A stretch of DNA of 48,151 nucleotides from Roseburia sp. 1XD42-34 (GTDB lineage: Bacteria > Bacillota > Bacilli > Bacillales > Amphibacillaceae). Every line of letters starts with the position of its first letter. Positions within the stretch are counted from its first letter, which is position 1. Under the pieces are notes generated by a model. It searched no databases and had not been told where the DNA came from. It was given only the letters and a program-made list of their open reading frames with translations. The translations under genes and the position numbers were made by a program. Location: NCBI RefSeq assembly GCF_009917385.1, contig NZ_QWLJ01000038.1, forward strand, positions 1 through 48,151, given 5' to 3'. Below, in pieces: positions 35,098 to 44,326 of this stretch.

Positions 35098-35163
35098 TTG
35101 GCTAAAGGTAGCCTAATGGGTGCTTTAGTAATAGGTATTGTTATTGTGCTAATGATCATTTGA
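35098..35163 (+). CDS. 21-residue membrane peptide
   Basis: TTG 35098 with GTAGGTGAG upstream encodes MAKGSLMGALVIGIVIVLMII, a single hydrophobic span with a basic N-terminus. Its stop at 35161-35163 lies just before the GGAGGTGA of the next gene. Very short, so support is limited to the ribosome site, spacing and composition. Confidence 0.45.
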   Translation: MAKGSLMGALVIGIVIVLMII

Positions 35164-35180
35164 CAGGAGGTGACGTAAAT

Positions 35181-35948
35181 TTGAGAAGACAATGGACTAC
35201 TAAAGAGGTTGGATACATTAAACGTGCTGCTCTCTTAGATAGTACCAATGACGTTGTTAATCTAGAACAAATGGCAAAGCATTTAAATCGTAGTGTTAGT
35301 GCTGTTTCAAAGCGTATTTGGTTACTAAGACAAGAGGGTGACTTTCCTGAAATTGATAAAGGAAAAGCAATTGACACAGCTGGAAAACCTTATTCGGATG
35401 AAGACATAAAAAGGATAAAATTCATGGTAAAAAAAGGCTCTACTGCTAAAGAAATTGCAGAATCGCTAGGTAGAACAGAGTCATCTATTTATAGCGTGAT
35501 AGGCAGATTACGGAGGAAAGGGGTTATAAAAACTACATCTAAAAAAATGTGGAACTCAAGTGATGTCCATTATCTCATTAATAACATTCAGTTTGATGAA
35601 AATGGTTATACAACTAACACCAAAGAGCTTGCTCGAGCGTTAAACCGTCCTTATCAATCAGTGACATATAAAATATCCCAATTAAGACGTGATGATGTAC
35701 TAACAGTTAAAGCTGACATGACCAAAACAAGTGTGAAAGCAAAACAAGCTCATGATGAATTTAATCAAAAACGCTTTGCAACTTTAGGAAAAGAGGTGAG
35801 AAATGTGGTTACAACTCCAAGTAAAGCTGAAGTTGTACCAGTAATACTTACAGTAAGTAGTAATTCAACTGGTGAAGAAATACATCAATACTGGACACTT
35901 GACGGAAAGTTACTGGCGGAAAATAAAAAGGCAGTCAGCTGCAACTGA
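35181..35948 (+). CDS. Protein with three tandem Myb/SANT-like helix-turn-helix units
   Basis: A 255-residue protein from TTG 35181, with GGAGGTGA at 35166-35173. Three similar units follow each other: residues about 4-52 (QWTTKEVGYIKRA ... LNRSVSAVSKRIWLLRQEG), 71-116 (PYSDEDIKRIKFM ... LGRTESSIYSVIGRLRRKG) and 124-176 (MWNSSDVHYLINN ... LNRPYQSVTYKISQLRRDD). Each begins with an aromatic or Ser-Asp start and ends in a basic recognition helix, so it is a multi-site DNA binder. The tail is not recognised. It stands directly ahead of the recombination module and may regulate it or bind the origin. Confidence 0.8.
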   Translation: MRRQWTTKEVGYIKRAALLDSTNDVVNLEQMAKHLNRSVSAVSKRIWLLRQEGDFPEIDKGKAIDTAGKPYSDEDIKRIKFMVKKGSTAKEIAESLGRTESSIYSVIGRLRRKGVIKTTSKKMWNSSDVHYLINNIQFDENGYTTNTKELARALNRPYQSVTYKISQLRRDDVLTVKADMTKTSVKAKQAHDEFNQKRFATLGKEVRNVVTTPSKAEVVPVILTVSSNSTGEEIHQYWTLDGKLLAENKKAVSCN

Positions 35949-36007
35949 CTACCAATAGTAAAACAATAACTTGTGGTGATTATACCACAGAAAGGGGATT
36001 TAGAGAA

Positions 36008-36433
36008 ATGGTTCAGAGAAAAATTGATTTACCACTTTCTGGTTTAGCGGAGGGTGCTATCCAAGAAAAGTTGGACTTAGAGTTAAAAAAGGTATTCGAC
36101 AACATTCATGATCCAAATACGAAAGCACAGGATAAGCGTATTGTCACTATAAAGTTAGAATTCGTTCCGGATGAGAATCGTCAAATCGTGAAGTTAAACA
36201 GCAACATAGCCATTAAGTTAGCAAATGTAGTAGATACATCTATTACGGTACTTACTGACAAGGATTTAACGGATGGAAACATTGAAGCGAAAGAGCTCAA
36301 ATCAAAAGTACCAGGACAGACTTATTTTGACGATGATCTCAATCAAAAAACAGATGTTGGTGTTCCAGTTGATGTTATTGAACAAGAACAGAACAGAAAA
36401 AATGTGATTAATCTACAAAAAGAGAGAGGGTAA
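36008..36433 (+). CDS. Phage replication-terminator-like protein
   Basis: 141 residues; ATG 36008 with GAAAGGGG upstream. The pattern LPLSGLAEGAIQEKLDLELKKV near the start followed by beta strands (RIVTIKLEFVPDENRQIVKL, then ASITV-like) resembles a protein commonly annotated as replication terminator protein in Firmicutes phages, where it sits before the recombinase genes. The name is inherited; actual terminator activity is unproven. Confidence 0.65.
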   Translation: MVQRKIDLPLSGLAEGAIQEKLDLELKKVFDNIHDPNTKAQDKRIVTIKLEFVPDENRQIVKLNSNIAIKLANVVDTSITVLTDKDLTDGNIEAKELKSKVPGQTYFDDDLNQKTDVGVPVDVIEQEQNRKNVINLQKERG

Positions 36434-36438
36434 TTACC

Positions 36439-37191
36439 ATGATTAAAGAAGCTATTAAATATTTAACAGAGTTGGGAATTAAGCCAGATGAAAGAGTTGT
36501 GGAAATAATAGATTCCGATAATAAAGATCGTATGTTTTTTATTGACGATAACGGAACGGCAAGGGAAGTACAACCGACAAATGGTCGAGCGCAATATGAA
36601 CTTGAGTTAAACACTCTAACAGGATTAGTTAGTTATATTCAATCGAATCTTGAACGTAAAGATCAACAGTTTTTCTTACAAGTAGTGAACGAAAAAAAAG
36701 TAACGTTGAGTGGATTGCTTGAGTCAGATGGTGGCCGAGAAACTCTAGTGGTTGCCAATGCGATTGTACCAAGATTTGCTTACGGGGACTTTCTTGATGC
36801 TGAAGAACTTATTATTGCTTTTCAATCCAAATTCACTAAAACAAAGGATCGTGATTTGATTCTAAAAGTAGTTGGCAACGTGAAAGAAGAAAATGTTCGC
36901 CAAACAGGAGACAATGGTGTTTCTCAAGCAGTGACTATTAAAACAGGTATTGCTTCAGCAGATGATGTAATTGTTCCAAATCCAGTTACTTTAGCACCAT
37001 ATCGTACATTTTTAGAAGTTGAACAGCCAGAGAGTAATTTTATTTTCAGGATGAAAGATGGTCCAACTGGTGCCATTTTTGAAGCTGATGGGGGTGCTTG
37101 GAGAAATCAAGCAATTATTAATGTACGCGAATACTTAAAAGCAGAGTTAGCTAAAGAAATGGAAACTGGAAGAATTACTATTATTGCTTAA
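36439..37191 (+). CDS. Phage protein, DUF2303 (YfdQ)-like
   Basis: 250 residues; ATG 36439, 5 bases after the previous stop, with AGAGAGGG as ribosome site. The C-terminal block LAPYRTFLEVEQPESNFIFR followed by FEADGGAWRNQA is the most characteristic part and resembles DUF2303 proteins (E. coli YfdQ). The function of that family is unknown; its position next to recombination ATPases suggests a role in DNA processing. Confidence 0.6.
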   Translation: MIKEAIKYLTELGIKPDERVVEIIDSDNKDRMFFIDDNGTAREVQPTNGRAQYELELNTLTGLVSYIQSNLERKDQQFFLQVVNEKKVTLSGLLESDGGRETLVVANAIVPRFAYGDFLDAEELIIAFQSKFTKTKDRDLILKVVGNVKEENVRQTGDNGVSQAVTIKTGIASADDVIVPNPVTLAPYRTFLEVEQPESNFIFRMKDGPTGAIFEADGGAWRNQAIINVREYLKAELAKEMETGRITIIA

Positions 37192-37208
37192 GGAGAGGAG
37201 AACGTACA

Positions 37209-38516
37209 TTGATTAAAATTAACAAGCTTGAAATAGAAAATGTCAAACGGGTGAAAGCTGTCAAAATAGAGCCTACTGCCAACGGGTTAACAATAGTTGG
37301 TGGGAAAAACAGGCAAGGTAAAACGAGTGTACTAGATGCTATTGCTTGGGGGTTAGGGGGAAATAAATTCCGCCCTAGTCAAGCTAATAGGGATGGTTCT
37401 GTAGTTCCTCCTTATCTACAACTAACTCTATCCAATGGATTAGTTGTGGAGCGTAAAGGTAAAAATAGCGATTTAAAAGTTATCGATCCTAACGGTCAAA
37501 AAGCAGGCCAACAATTATTAGATAGTTTTGTAGAACAATTGGCTATTGATCTACCGAAATTCATGAATTCTACCAGCAAAGAAAAAGCGAATATTTTATT
37601 GCGCATTATAGGTGTAGGAGACAAGCTTCATGATTTAGAAACAAAGGAGCAGGAACTCTATAACCAGCGGCGCACTATAGGGCAAATTGCTACTCAAAAA
37701 GCAAAGTTTGCGAAGGAACAAACTTATTACCCTGATGCACCGAAAGAGCTTGTTTCTGCCTCCGAACTTATCGAACAACAACAAGCTATTCTAGCAAAAA
37801 ACGGAGAGAATCAGCGTAAACGCCAACAGCTTGCACAAATAAAATCACAGTATGAAGCTAAAGGACAAGAAATTGAACGCATAAAACAACAATTGCAAGA
37901 AGCAGAAGCTGCTTATGCTGCATTAGGTAATGATTTAGAAATTGCGCAAAAAGATGCATTGGATCTCGTAGATGAGTCAACAGAAGAATTGCAAGCTAAT
38001 ATTCAACAAATTGACGAAATCAACCGCAAAGTACGTGCAAATCTAGATAAAGATAAGGCAGAAACAGATGCGGCTGATTATAGAGCACAGTACGATAAAC
38101 TATCAGCTTCCATTGAAGATGTTAGAAAGGAAAAGTCGGAGTTGTTAGGGAATGCCGATTTACCATTGCCAGGTTTATCTGTTGAAGATGGGGATTTAAT
38201 TTACAACGGTCAAAAGTGGGATAACATGAGTGGCGCTGATCAGTTACGCGTATCTACAGCTATTGTTCGTAAACTAAAACCTGATTGTGGCTTTATCCTC
38301 TTAGACAAATTGGAACAAATGGATAACGAAACACTTACGGAGTTTGGTGAATGGTTAGAAGGAGAAGGTTTGCAGGCCATAGCTACACGAGTTGGCACGG
38401 GAGAAGAATGTTCGATCATTATTGAGGATGGTTATGTTGTCGGTCAAAGCATTGTAGAGCAAGCCCAGGAAATAAAGCAACCACAGGCAAAAACTTGGAA
38501 AGCGGGTGAATTTTAA
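37209..38516 (+). CDS. Rad50/SMC-like AAA ATPase of phage recombination module
   Basis: 435 residues from TTG 37209 (GGAGAGGAG upstream). The N-terminal ABC-type head has Walker A GGKNRQGKTS at 31-40. Residues about 175-310 are a coiled coil rich in Gln, Glu and Lys (QQQAILAKNGENQRKRQQ). The C-terminal head has a signature-like MSGADQLR near 338 and Walker B FILLDKLEQMD near 360-370. The glutamate that normally follows the Walker B aspartate is Lys here. No SbcD/Mre11-type nuclease partner gene is visible next to it. Confidence 0.8.
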   Translation: MIKINKLEIENVKRVKAVKIEPTANGLTIVGGKNRQGKTSVLDAIAWGLGGNKFRPSQANRDGSVVPPYLQLTLSNGLVVERKGKNSDLKVIDPNGQKAGQQLLDSFVEQLAIDLPKFMNSTSKEKANILLRIIGVGDKLHDLETKEQELYNQRRTIGQIATQKAKFAKEQTYYPDAPKELVSASELIEQQQAILAKNGENQRKRQQLAQIKSQYEAKGQEIERIKQQLQEAEAAYAALGNDLEIAQKDALDLVDESTEELQANIQQIDEINRKVRANLDKDKAETDAADYRAQYDKLSASIEDVRKEKSELLGNADLPLPGLSVEDGDLIYNGQKWDNMSGADQLRVSTAIVRKLKPDCGFILLDKLEQMDNETLTEFGEWLEGEGLQAIATRVGTGEECSIIIEDGYVVGQSIVEQAQEIKQPQAKTWKAGEF

Positions 38517-38519
38517 TCC

Positions 38520-39593
38520 ATGGAAGTAATCAGTGGAAAAATCGAAAAGGCAAAGAAAGTTGTTTTGTATGGTCCAGAGGGGATAGGAAAGTCCTCTCTA
38601 GCATCTCAATTTCCGAAACCTATTTTCATCGACACAGAGGGTTCCACAACGGAATTAGAAGTAGATCGTTTACCAGCACCAACAAGTTGGACAATGTTGC
38701 AACAACAAGTCGATTGGGTTAAACAGCAGGCGGGGCGCTTTGAAACGCTTGTAATTGACACCATTGATTGGGCTGAAATGCAATGCACGAACTATGTTTG
38801 TGCTCAACACAATAAAAAAGGTATTGAGGACTTCGGTTATGGACAGGGTTATATTTATGCAAAAGAAGAACTCGGGCGCTTTCTGAATAAGCTGAGTGAC
38901 GTTATTGAAGCAGGTATACATGTTGTTCTTACTGCACATAGTCAAATTGTAAAGTTTGAACAACCAGACGAAATGGGCGCTTATGATCGTTATCAATTGA
39001 AACTTGGAAAAAAGACGAGCTCACAGACAGCTCCATTAGTCAAAGAGTGGGCGGACATGGTTTTGTTTATAAATTATAAAACGTTCAGTGTAGCTGCAGA
39101 TGATAAAGGTCGGAAGCATAAAGCTCAAGGGGGTACAAGGATTATGTACACTACACATCATCCGGCATGGGATGCCAAAAACAGGCATGGGTTACCTGAA
39201 GAATTACCACTTAATTTTTCAAGCATTGCTCATATTTTTCAGAAGAAATCTCAACCTGTGAATCAACCAGAGCCTATACAACAAACACAACCAAGTCCGG
39301 TTGAACAGCCAGTAACACAACCAGAACCGATGCAGCAAAGTAATGCAGGAAATATAGAAGAGCCGATTCAAGATACTTTAGATCAAAATATACCAAAGGC
39401 TTTAAGAGATTTAATGATAGCCCATAATGTTTCAGAAGGTGAGATACAAATAGCAGTTAGTCAAAAAGGTTACTATCCACAAGATACGCCAATTACAAAT
39501 TATGATCCTAGCTTCATCGAAGGCGTACTTGTAGGAGCTTGGCAGCAAGTGTATGGAATGATAGAGGAATTTAGAAAGAATCTACCATTTTAA
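38520..39593 (+). CDS. Sak4-like ATPase (AAA_24, putative phage recombinase/annealing partner)
   Basis: 357 residues from ATG 38520. Walker A is GPEGIGKSS at 18-26, a Walker B-type strand is TLVIDTIDW near 75-83, and VVLTAHSQ follows, the pattern of RecA-like phage ATPases called Sak4. The C-terminal 100 residues begin with a Pro/Gln-rich linker (QPEPIQQTQPSPVEQP) and end in a small helical domain. Sak4 proteins stimulate single-strand annealing with an SSB partner; the DUF669 protein next to it is a candidate. Confidence 0.8.
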   Translation: MEVISGKIEKAKKVVLYGPEGIGKSSLASQFPKPIFIDTEGSTTELEVDRLPAPTSWTMLQQQVDWVKQQAGRFETLVIDTIDWAEMQCTNYVCAQHNKKGIEDFGYGQGYIYAKEELGRFLNKLSDVIEAGIHVVLTAHSQIVKFEQPDEMGAYDRYQLKLGKKTSSQTAPLVKEWADMVLFINYKTFSVAADDKGRKHKAQGGTRIMYTTHHPAWDAKNRHGLPEELPLNFSSIAHIFQKKSQPVNQPEPIQQTQPSPVEQPVTQPEPMQQSNAGNIEEPIQDTLDQNIPKALRDLMIAHNVSEGEIQIAVSQKGYYPQDTPITNYDPSFIEGVLVGAWQQVYGMIEEFRKNLPF

Positions 39594-39620
39594 AAGACTA
39601 TTTAATTGGAGGAATTAGGA

Positions 39621-40178
39621 ATGAGTACTGAAGAAAGAGAATTAGGCTGGGATGACGAGATAGAACGTGATGGTGGCGAATTTATATTGCTACCAGCTGG
39701 AGACTACCATTTTACTGTAACCAAATTTGAACGTGGTCGTTTTCAAGGTAGTGCGAAAATGCCTCCTTGTAACCAAGCTAAGTTGGAGTTAACAGTACAT
39801 TCGCAAGAACATGGGAATGTTGTCGTCTTTCATAACTTGTTACTTCACACCAAAACAGAAGGACTGTTATCAAATTTCTTCACTGGTATTGGGCAAAAGA
39901 AAAAAGGTGAAAAGTTACGTATGGATTGGAATAGCGTTATTGGTGCTAAAGGAAAGCTGCAGCTAGAAATTAATAAGTTTATTGGGAACGACGGCCAAGA
40001 ACGTACCAATAATCAAGTAAAAAAGTTTTACCCATACGAGGAAGCTTTTCCACAACAACAAGGTGCACCAATGCAACAAGGTATGCCACAAGGCCAACCA
40101 ATGAATCAACAAGCGCCATTTCCAACTAATAATACCCCTCAACAGGGGCAAGGCGGATTTACACCAGGTCAATTTTAG
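39621..40178 (+). CDS. DUF669 phage protein (likely ssDNA-binding role)
   Basis: 185 residues; ATG 39621 with GGAGGA 7 bases upstream, preferred over TTG 39606, which overlaps that site. A beta-rich domain (residues about 20-125, GEFILLPAGDYHFTVTKFER, then GLLSNFFTGIGQKKKGEKLR) matches DUF669. The tail is disordered, rich in Gln, Pro and Met, and ends GGFTPGQF, a layout like SSB with its flexible tail. DUF669 genes usually lie between recombinase and helicase genes in phages. Confidence 0.78.
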   Translation: MSTEERELGWDDEIERDGGEFILLPAGDYHFTVTKFERGRFQGSAKMPPCNQAKLELTVHSQEHGNVVVFHNLLLHTKTEGLLSNFFTGIGQKKKGEKLRMDWNSVIGAKGKLQLEINKFIGNDGQERTNNQVKKFYPYEEAFPQQQGAPMQQGMPQGQPMNQQAPFPTNNTPQQGQGGFTPGQF

Positions 40179-40193
40179 GAGGTAGGCAAGATT

Positions 40194-41774
40194 ATGCAAT
40201 TAAGAGATTATCAACAAGATGCCAGGGATTCAATTCAATCGGAATGGGATAAAGGCATTAAAAAAACATTACTTGTTCTACCTACCGGATGTGGCAAGAC
40301 CATTGTCTTTAGTAAAGTTATTGAGGACAGAGTCAAAAAGGGCGAGCGTGTTCTCGTCCTTGCCCATCGGGGTGAATTGTTAGAACAAGCTGCAGATAAA
40401 TTGGAGAAGGCAACAGGGTTAAAATGCGCTACCGAAAAAGCTGAACATACATCATTAGGTAGTTGGTTTCGTGTAGTAGTAGGAAGCGTTCAAACATTAA
40501 TGAGGGAAAAACGACTAGCAAAATTTGATAGTGATTTTTTCGATACGATCATCATTGACGAAGCGCATCATTGTATATCTGATAGTTATCAGCGAGTCTT
40601 AAACCATTTTGAATCAGCTAATGTTTTAGGGGTAACAGCTACACCAGATAGGGGAGATATGAAGAACTTGGGATCTTATTTTGAAAGCTTAGCTTTTGAA
40701 TATACTTTGCCCCAAGCCATTAAAGAGGGATATTTAAGTCCAATTAAAGCATTAACAATTCCTTTGAAGTTAGATCTATCCCAAGTAAGTCAACAAGCAG
40801 GAGATTTTAAAACGAGCGATTTAGGTTCAGCTTTGGATCCTTATTTAAATCAAATAGCTGAAGAAATGTGGAAAGTAGCTAAGGATAGAAAAATCGTTGT
40901 CTTTCTGCCACTCGTTAAAACAAGCCAAAAGTTCACGGAAATATTAAACGAAAAAGGGTTTAAGGCAACTGAAGTAAACGGGGAAAGTAAAGACCGAGCT
41001 GAAATATTGGAAGATTTCGATAAAGGTAAATATAACATACTTTGTAACTCCATGTTACTAACGGAAGGATGGGATTGCCCCTCAGTTGATTGCATTGTCG
41101 TATTAAGGCCAACAAAGGTACGTAGCTTATACAGCCAGATGGTTGGGCGCGGTACCCGACTTCATCATGGTAAAACTGAATTATTATTATTGGATTTCTT
41201 GTGGCATACAGAGCGCCATGAGCTATGTCATCCAGCTCACTTAATTGCTGAAAATGATGAAGTGGCCAAAGCGATGACAAAACAAATTGAAGAGGCTGGG
41301 GTACCACTTGATTTAGAATTAGTGGAACAAACAGCAGCAGAGGATGTAGTGGCTCAACGAGAGGAAGCACTGGCTAAGCAATTACAAGAAATGAAACGTA
41401 GGAAGCGAAAGTTAGTGGATCCACTTCAATTTGAAATGAGTATCCAAGCAGAAGATTTATCTGGCTATGTTCCTTCATTCGGATGGGAAATGGGTCCACC
41501 TAGTGAGCAACAAGTGAAGAAACTTGAGAAGCTAGGTATTATGCCAGATCAAATTGATAATGCAGGAAAGGCCAGCAAAATTCTTGATCGTTTAGATAAG
41601 CGAAGAGAGCAAGGGTTAACGACTCCTAAACAGATTCGTTTCTTAGAACAACGTGGTTTTCAGCATGTAGGGAAATGGTCGTTTGATAATGCAAAACGAT
41701 TAATAGATCGAATTGCTGGTAACGGTTGGCGAATACCGAAAGGTATAAATCCAAAAGAATATAAAGGTGAGTAA
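40194..41774 (+). CDS. DEAD/DEAH-box helicase (superfamily 2)
   Basis: 526 residues from ATG 40194 with AGGAGGT upstream. Motif I LPTGCGKT (29-36), motif II IIIDEAHH (about 118-125), motif III VTATPDR, motif V-like NSMLLTEGWDCPSVD and motif VI QMVGRGTR are all present, so an active SF2 helicase of the UvsW/RadD-like type is expected. The C-terminus has a helical region with SEQQVKKLEKLGI and TPKQIRFLEQRG repeats, similar to tails of other phage helicases. It probably acts in recombination-dependent replication. Confidence 0.9.
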   Translation: MQLRDYQQDARDSIQSEWDKGIKKTLLVLPTGCGKTIVFSKVIEDRVKKGERVLVLAHRGELLEQAADKLEKATGLKCATEKAEHTSLGSWFRVVVGSVQTLMREKRLAKFDSDFFDTIIIDEAHHCISDSYQRVLNHFESANVLGVTATPDRGDMKNLGSYFESLAFEYTLPQAIKEGYLSPIKALTIPLKLDLSQVSQQAGDFKTSDLGSALDPYLNQIAEEMWKVAKDRKIVVFLPLVKTSQKFTEILNEKGFKATEVNGESKDRAEILEDFDKGKYNILCNSMLLTEGWDCPSVDCIVVLRPTKVRSLYSQMVGRGTRLHHGKTELLLLDFLWHTERHELCHPAHLIAENDEVAKAMTKQIEEAGVPLDLELVEQTAAEDVVAQREEALAKQLQEMKRRKRKLVDPLQFEMSIQAEDLSGYVPSFGWEMGPPSEQQVKKLEKLGIMPDQIDNAGKASKILDRLDKRREQGLTTPKQIRFLEQRGFQHVGKWSFDNAKRLIDRIAGNGWRIPKGINPKEYKGE

Positions 41775-41789
41775 GAGGGAGAGATATCA

Positions 41790-42065
41790 TTGAATAGACA
41801 AGAAGTGCAAAAAATAAATGAAGAAATACATTTTACTGGTTATGCAAGAAATAAAGTGAAAACTATGGGAAATGAAATAGCAGATCTTACCGGAAAAGTA
41901 GAACTAACTTCAGCTATGGTTAAAGAAGGGTTACTTGACCCAGAAATTTATAAGAACTATGTTCTACGTCAAAAGAAAGAAATTAAAGACATGTTGAGTG
42001 AAATATATTCGTATTTGAAGCTTGAGGATGTCAAAGGCAATTATGACTTTGTATTCAAAAAATAG
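41790..42065 (+). CDS. Hypothetical phage replication-module protein
   Basis: 91 residues from TTG 41790 with GAGGGAGAG upstream. Helical and charged (GYARNKVKTMGNEIADLTGK, QKKEIKDMLSEIYSYLKLED); no motif recognised. Confidence 0.7.
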   Translation: MNRQEVQKINEEIHFTGYARNKVKTMGNEIADLTGKVELTSAMVKEGLLDPEIYKNYVLRQKKEIKDMLSEIYSYLKLEDVKGNYDFVFKK

Positions 42066-42091
42066 ATCTAGTAAAAAGTCACTATGGAAAG

Positions 42092-44323
42092 TTGGTGAAA
42101 TGTTTGGAACACAAACTAGATTTACTCGCCCTATTAGATTATATAGATCCGTCTATGCTTGATTATCAAGAATGGCTAAATATAGGTATGGCTCTCAAAC
42201 ATGAGGGCTATACCGCAAGCGATTGGGAAGATTGGAGCAGACGAGATAACGCCCGTTACCATCCAGGAGAATGTTTTAAAAAATGGACTACATTTGAAGG
42301 GAATGGCATTACGGGTGCGACAATTACTCAAATGGCCAAAGACTACGGATGGCAACCACACCGATCAGGTGATGATCGTGAACTAGATTGGAACGATGAA
42401 ATAGCTGGTAATGATGATTACGTTGTTATTGATAAAAACTGGATTGAAGGTCAGGAAATAAGAGAGCCAACAATGTGGAATCCGGTTCGTGAGCTGACCA
42501 CCTATTTAGAAACATTGTTTGAAGCATCGGAGAATGTTGGTTATGTCGTATCCACCTGGCAAAACGATGAAGGGAAACACTTGCCTACTAAAGGTAATTG
42601 GGATCGTACAGCTGGCGAGCTAATACAAGCATTAAATGAATCGAATGGAGACGTTGGGGCAGTTTTAGGTGATTATAACCCCGAAGCTGGCGCTTGGATT
42701 CGTTTCAATCCTTTAGACGGAAAAGGCGTGAAAAATGACAATGTCACAGAATATAAATATGCATTGGTAGAATCAGACACGATGGACTTAGAAAAGCAAA
42801 ACGCTATTTTACGAGAGTTAGAGTTACCAATTGCAGCGCTTGTTTATAGTGGCAAAAAGAGTATTCATGCCATCGTAAAAATAGATGCTGCTAATTATGA
42901 CGAATATAGAAAACGTGTTGATTACCTGTATAACGTATGCAAAAAGAACGGCTTGAACATTGACAATCAAAACAGAAATCCTTCCAGACTCTCGCGCATG
43001 CCAGGTGTCGTAAGAAATGGTAAAAAGCAATTCATCATCGATACGAACATTGGTAAACCAAATTGGGAAGAGTGGCATGATTGGATTGAAGATGTGAACG
43101 ACGATCTGCCGGATCCTGAAAGCTTAACAGAGTTTTGGGATCATATGCCAGAACTTGCTCCACCGTTAATTGAAGGAGTACTTAGACAAGGTCATAAGAT
43201 GTTAATGGCCGGACCATCAAAAGCAGGAAAGTCATTTGCCTTAATTGAATTATCCATAGCAATTGCGGAAGGGTCTAAGTGGATTGGATGGCCATGTACA
43301 CAAGGAAAGGTGTTATACGTCAACCTTGAATTAGATAGAGCCAGTGCTTTGCATCGATTTAAAGATGTATATCAATCATTAGGGTTACAACCTAATAACA
43401 TTAATAATATCGATATTTGGAACTTGCGTGGGAAGTCTGTTCCTATGGACAAGTTGGCTCCAAAGCTAATTAGACGTGCGCAAAAGAAAAGTTACATTGC
43501 GGTTATTATTGACCCTATCTATAAGGTGTTGACGGGTGATGAAAACAGTGCTGATCAAATGGCGCATTTCACCAATCAATTTGACAAAATAGCCACTGAG
43601 CTGGGTTCTAGCGTTATTTACTGTCACCATCATTCAAAAGGTACACAGGGTGGTAAAAAATCTATGGATAGGGCTAGTGGTTCAGGCGTGTTTGCAAGGG
43701 ATCCTGATGCACTTCTTGACTTAGTAGAACTAGAAGTAACAGAGGAATTGAACAAGCAACAAGAAGGTGCTGCAGCTACTGCTATATACGCTAAGGCGAT
43801 TCAACAAGCTAACTTTGATTACTTTGACGAGAATGTTGGTATAGATGATCAGCAGAGCGTAGCGCAAATGAATACGCATGCCAAACGGGTGCTACCTCCA
43901 GAAGTTTTAGAAAAGGTGGAAGAAGAAATAAATCAAGCTGTAAAGCGTGTGCGTGTACGTTCTGCATGGCGCATCGAAGGAACATTACGTGAATATCCGA
44001 AGTTTGAACCAGTGAATATGTGGTTCCAGTATCCTGTCCATCAAGTGGATGAAGTAGGAGTTTTAAAGGATATACAGCCTGAAAACGAACAGCCAACTTG
44101 GAAGAAAAACTTTCAAAAGAAAAAGAGTTCAGCTGAGAAGAAGAAGGAACAGAACGAATCATTAGAAATAGCTTACGAGTCTTGTACGATAGATGGCACT
44201 GTCACATTAGATTCATTATCAGAATTTATGGGAGTCACTCCAAAAACTGTAAGAAACAGAATTAAAAATCATGGTGGTTTTTGGATTACGAATGGCGAAG
44301 TGGGAAGAAAACCAGATAAATAA
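42092..44323 (+). CDS. Phage primase-helicase (PriCT_2-type domain, primase core, RepA-like ATPase)
   Basis: 743 residues from TTG 42092; TTG 42104 with GGTGA 5 bases upstream is an alternative giving 739. Residues about 15-85 look like a primase C-terminal type 2 domain (EWLNIGMALKHEGYTASDWE). Residues 150-330 resemble a small primase/replication core (YSGKKSIHAIVKID, RLSRMPGVVRNGKKQF). Residues 355-570 are a RepA/KaiC-type helicase with Walker A AGPSKAGKS (about 372-380), Walker B VIIDPIYK and a CHHHSKGTQGGKKSMDRASG block. The C-terminus has a short HTH (FMGVTPKTVRNRIKNHGG). The iteron-like array starts right after its stop. Confidence 0.88.
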   Translation: MVKCLEHKLDLLALLDYIDPSMLDYQEWLNIGMALKHEGYTASDWEDWSRRDNARYHPGECFKKWTTFEGNGITGATITQMAKDYGWQPHRSGDDRELDWNDEIAGNDDYVVIDKNWIEGQEIREPTMWNPVRELTTYLETLFEASENVGYVVSTWQNDEGKHLPTKGNWDRTAGELIQALNESNGDVGAVLGDYNPEAGAWIRFNPLDGKGVKNDNVTEYKYALVESDTMDLEKQNAILRELELPIAALVYSGKKSIHAIVKIDAANYDEYRKRVDYLYNVCKKNGLNIDNQNRNPSRLSRMPGVVRNGKKQFIIDTNIGKPNWEEWHDWIEDVNDDLPDPESLTEFWDHMPELAPPLIEGVLRQGHKMLMAGPSKAGKSFALIELSIAIAEGSKWIGWPCTQGKVLYVNLELDRASALHRFKDVYQSLGLQPNNINNIDIWNLRGKSVPMDKLAPKLIRRAQKKSYIAVIIDPIYKVLTGDENSADQMAHFTNQFDKIATELGSSVIYCHHHSKGTQGGKKSMDRASGSGVFARDPDALLDLVELEVTEELNKQQEGAAATAIYAKAIQQANFDYFDENVGIDDQQSVAQMNTHAKRVLPPEVLEKVEEEINQAVKRVRVRSAWRIEGTLREYPKFEPVNMWFQYPVHQVDEVGVLKDIQPENEQPTWKKNFQKKKSSAEKKKEQNESLEIAYESCTIDGTVTLDSLSEFMGVTPKTVRNRIKNHGGFWITNGEVGRKPDK

Positions 44324-44326
44324 AAA

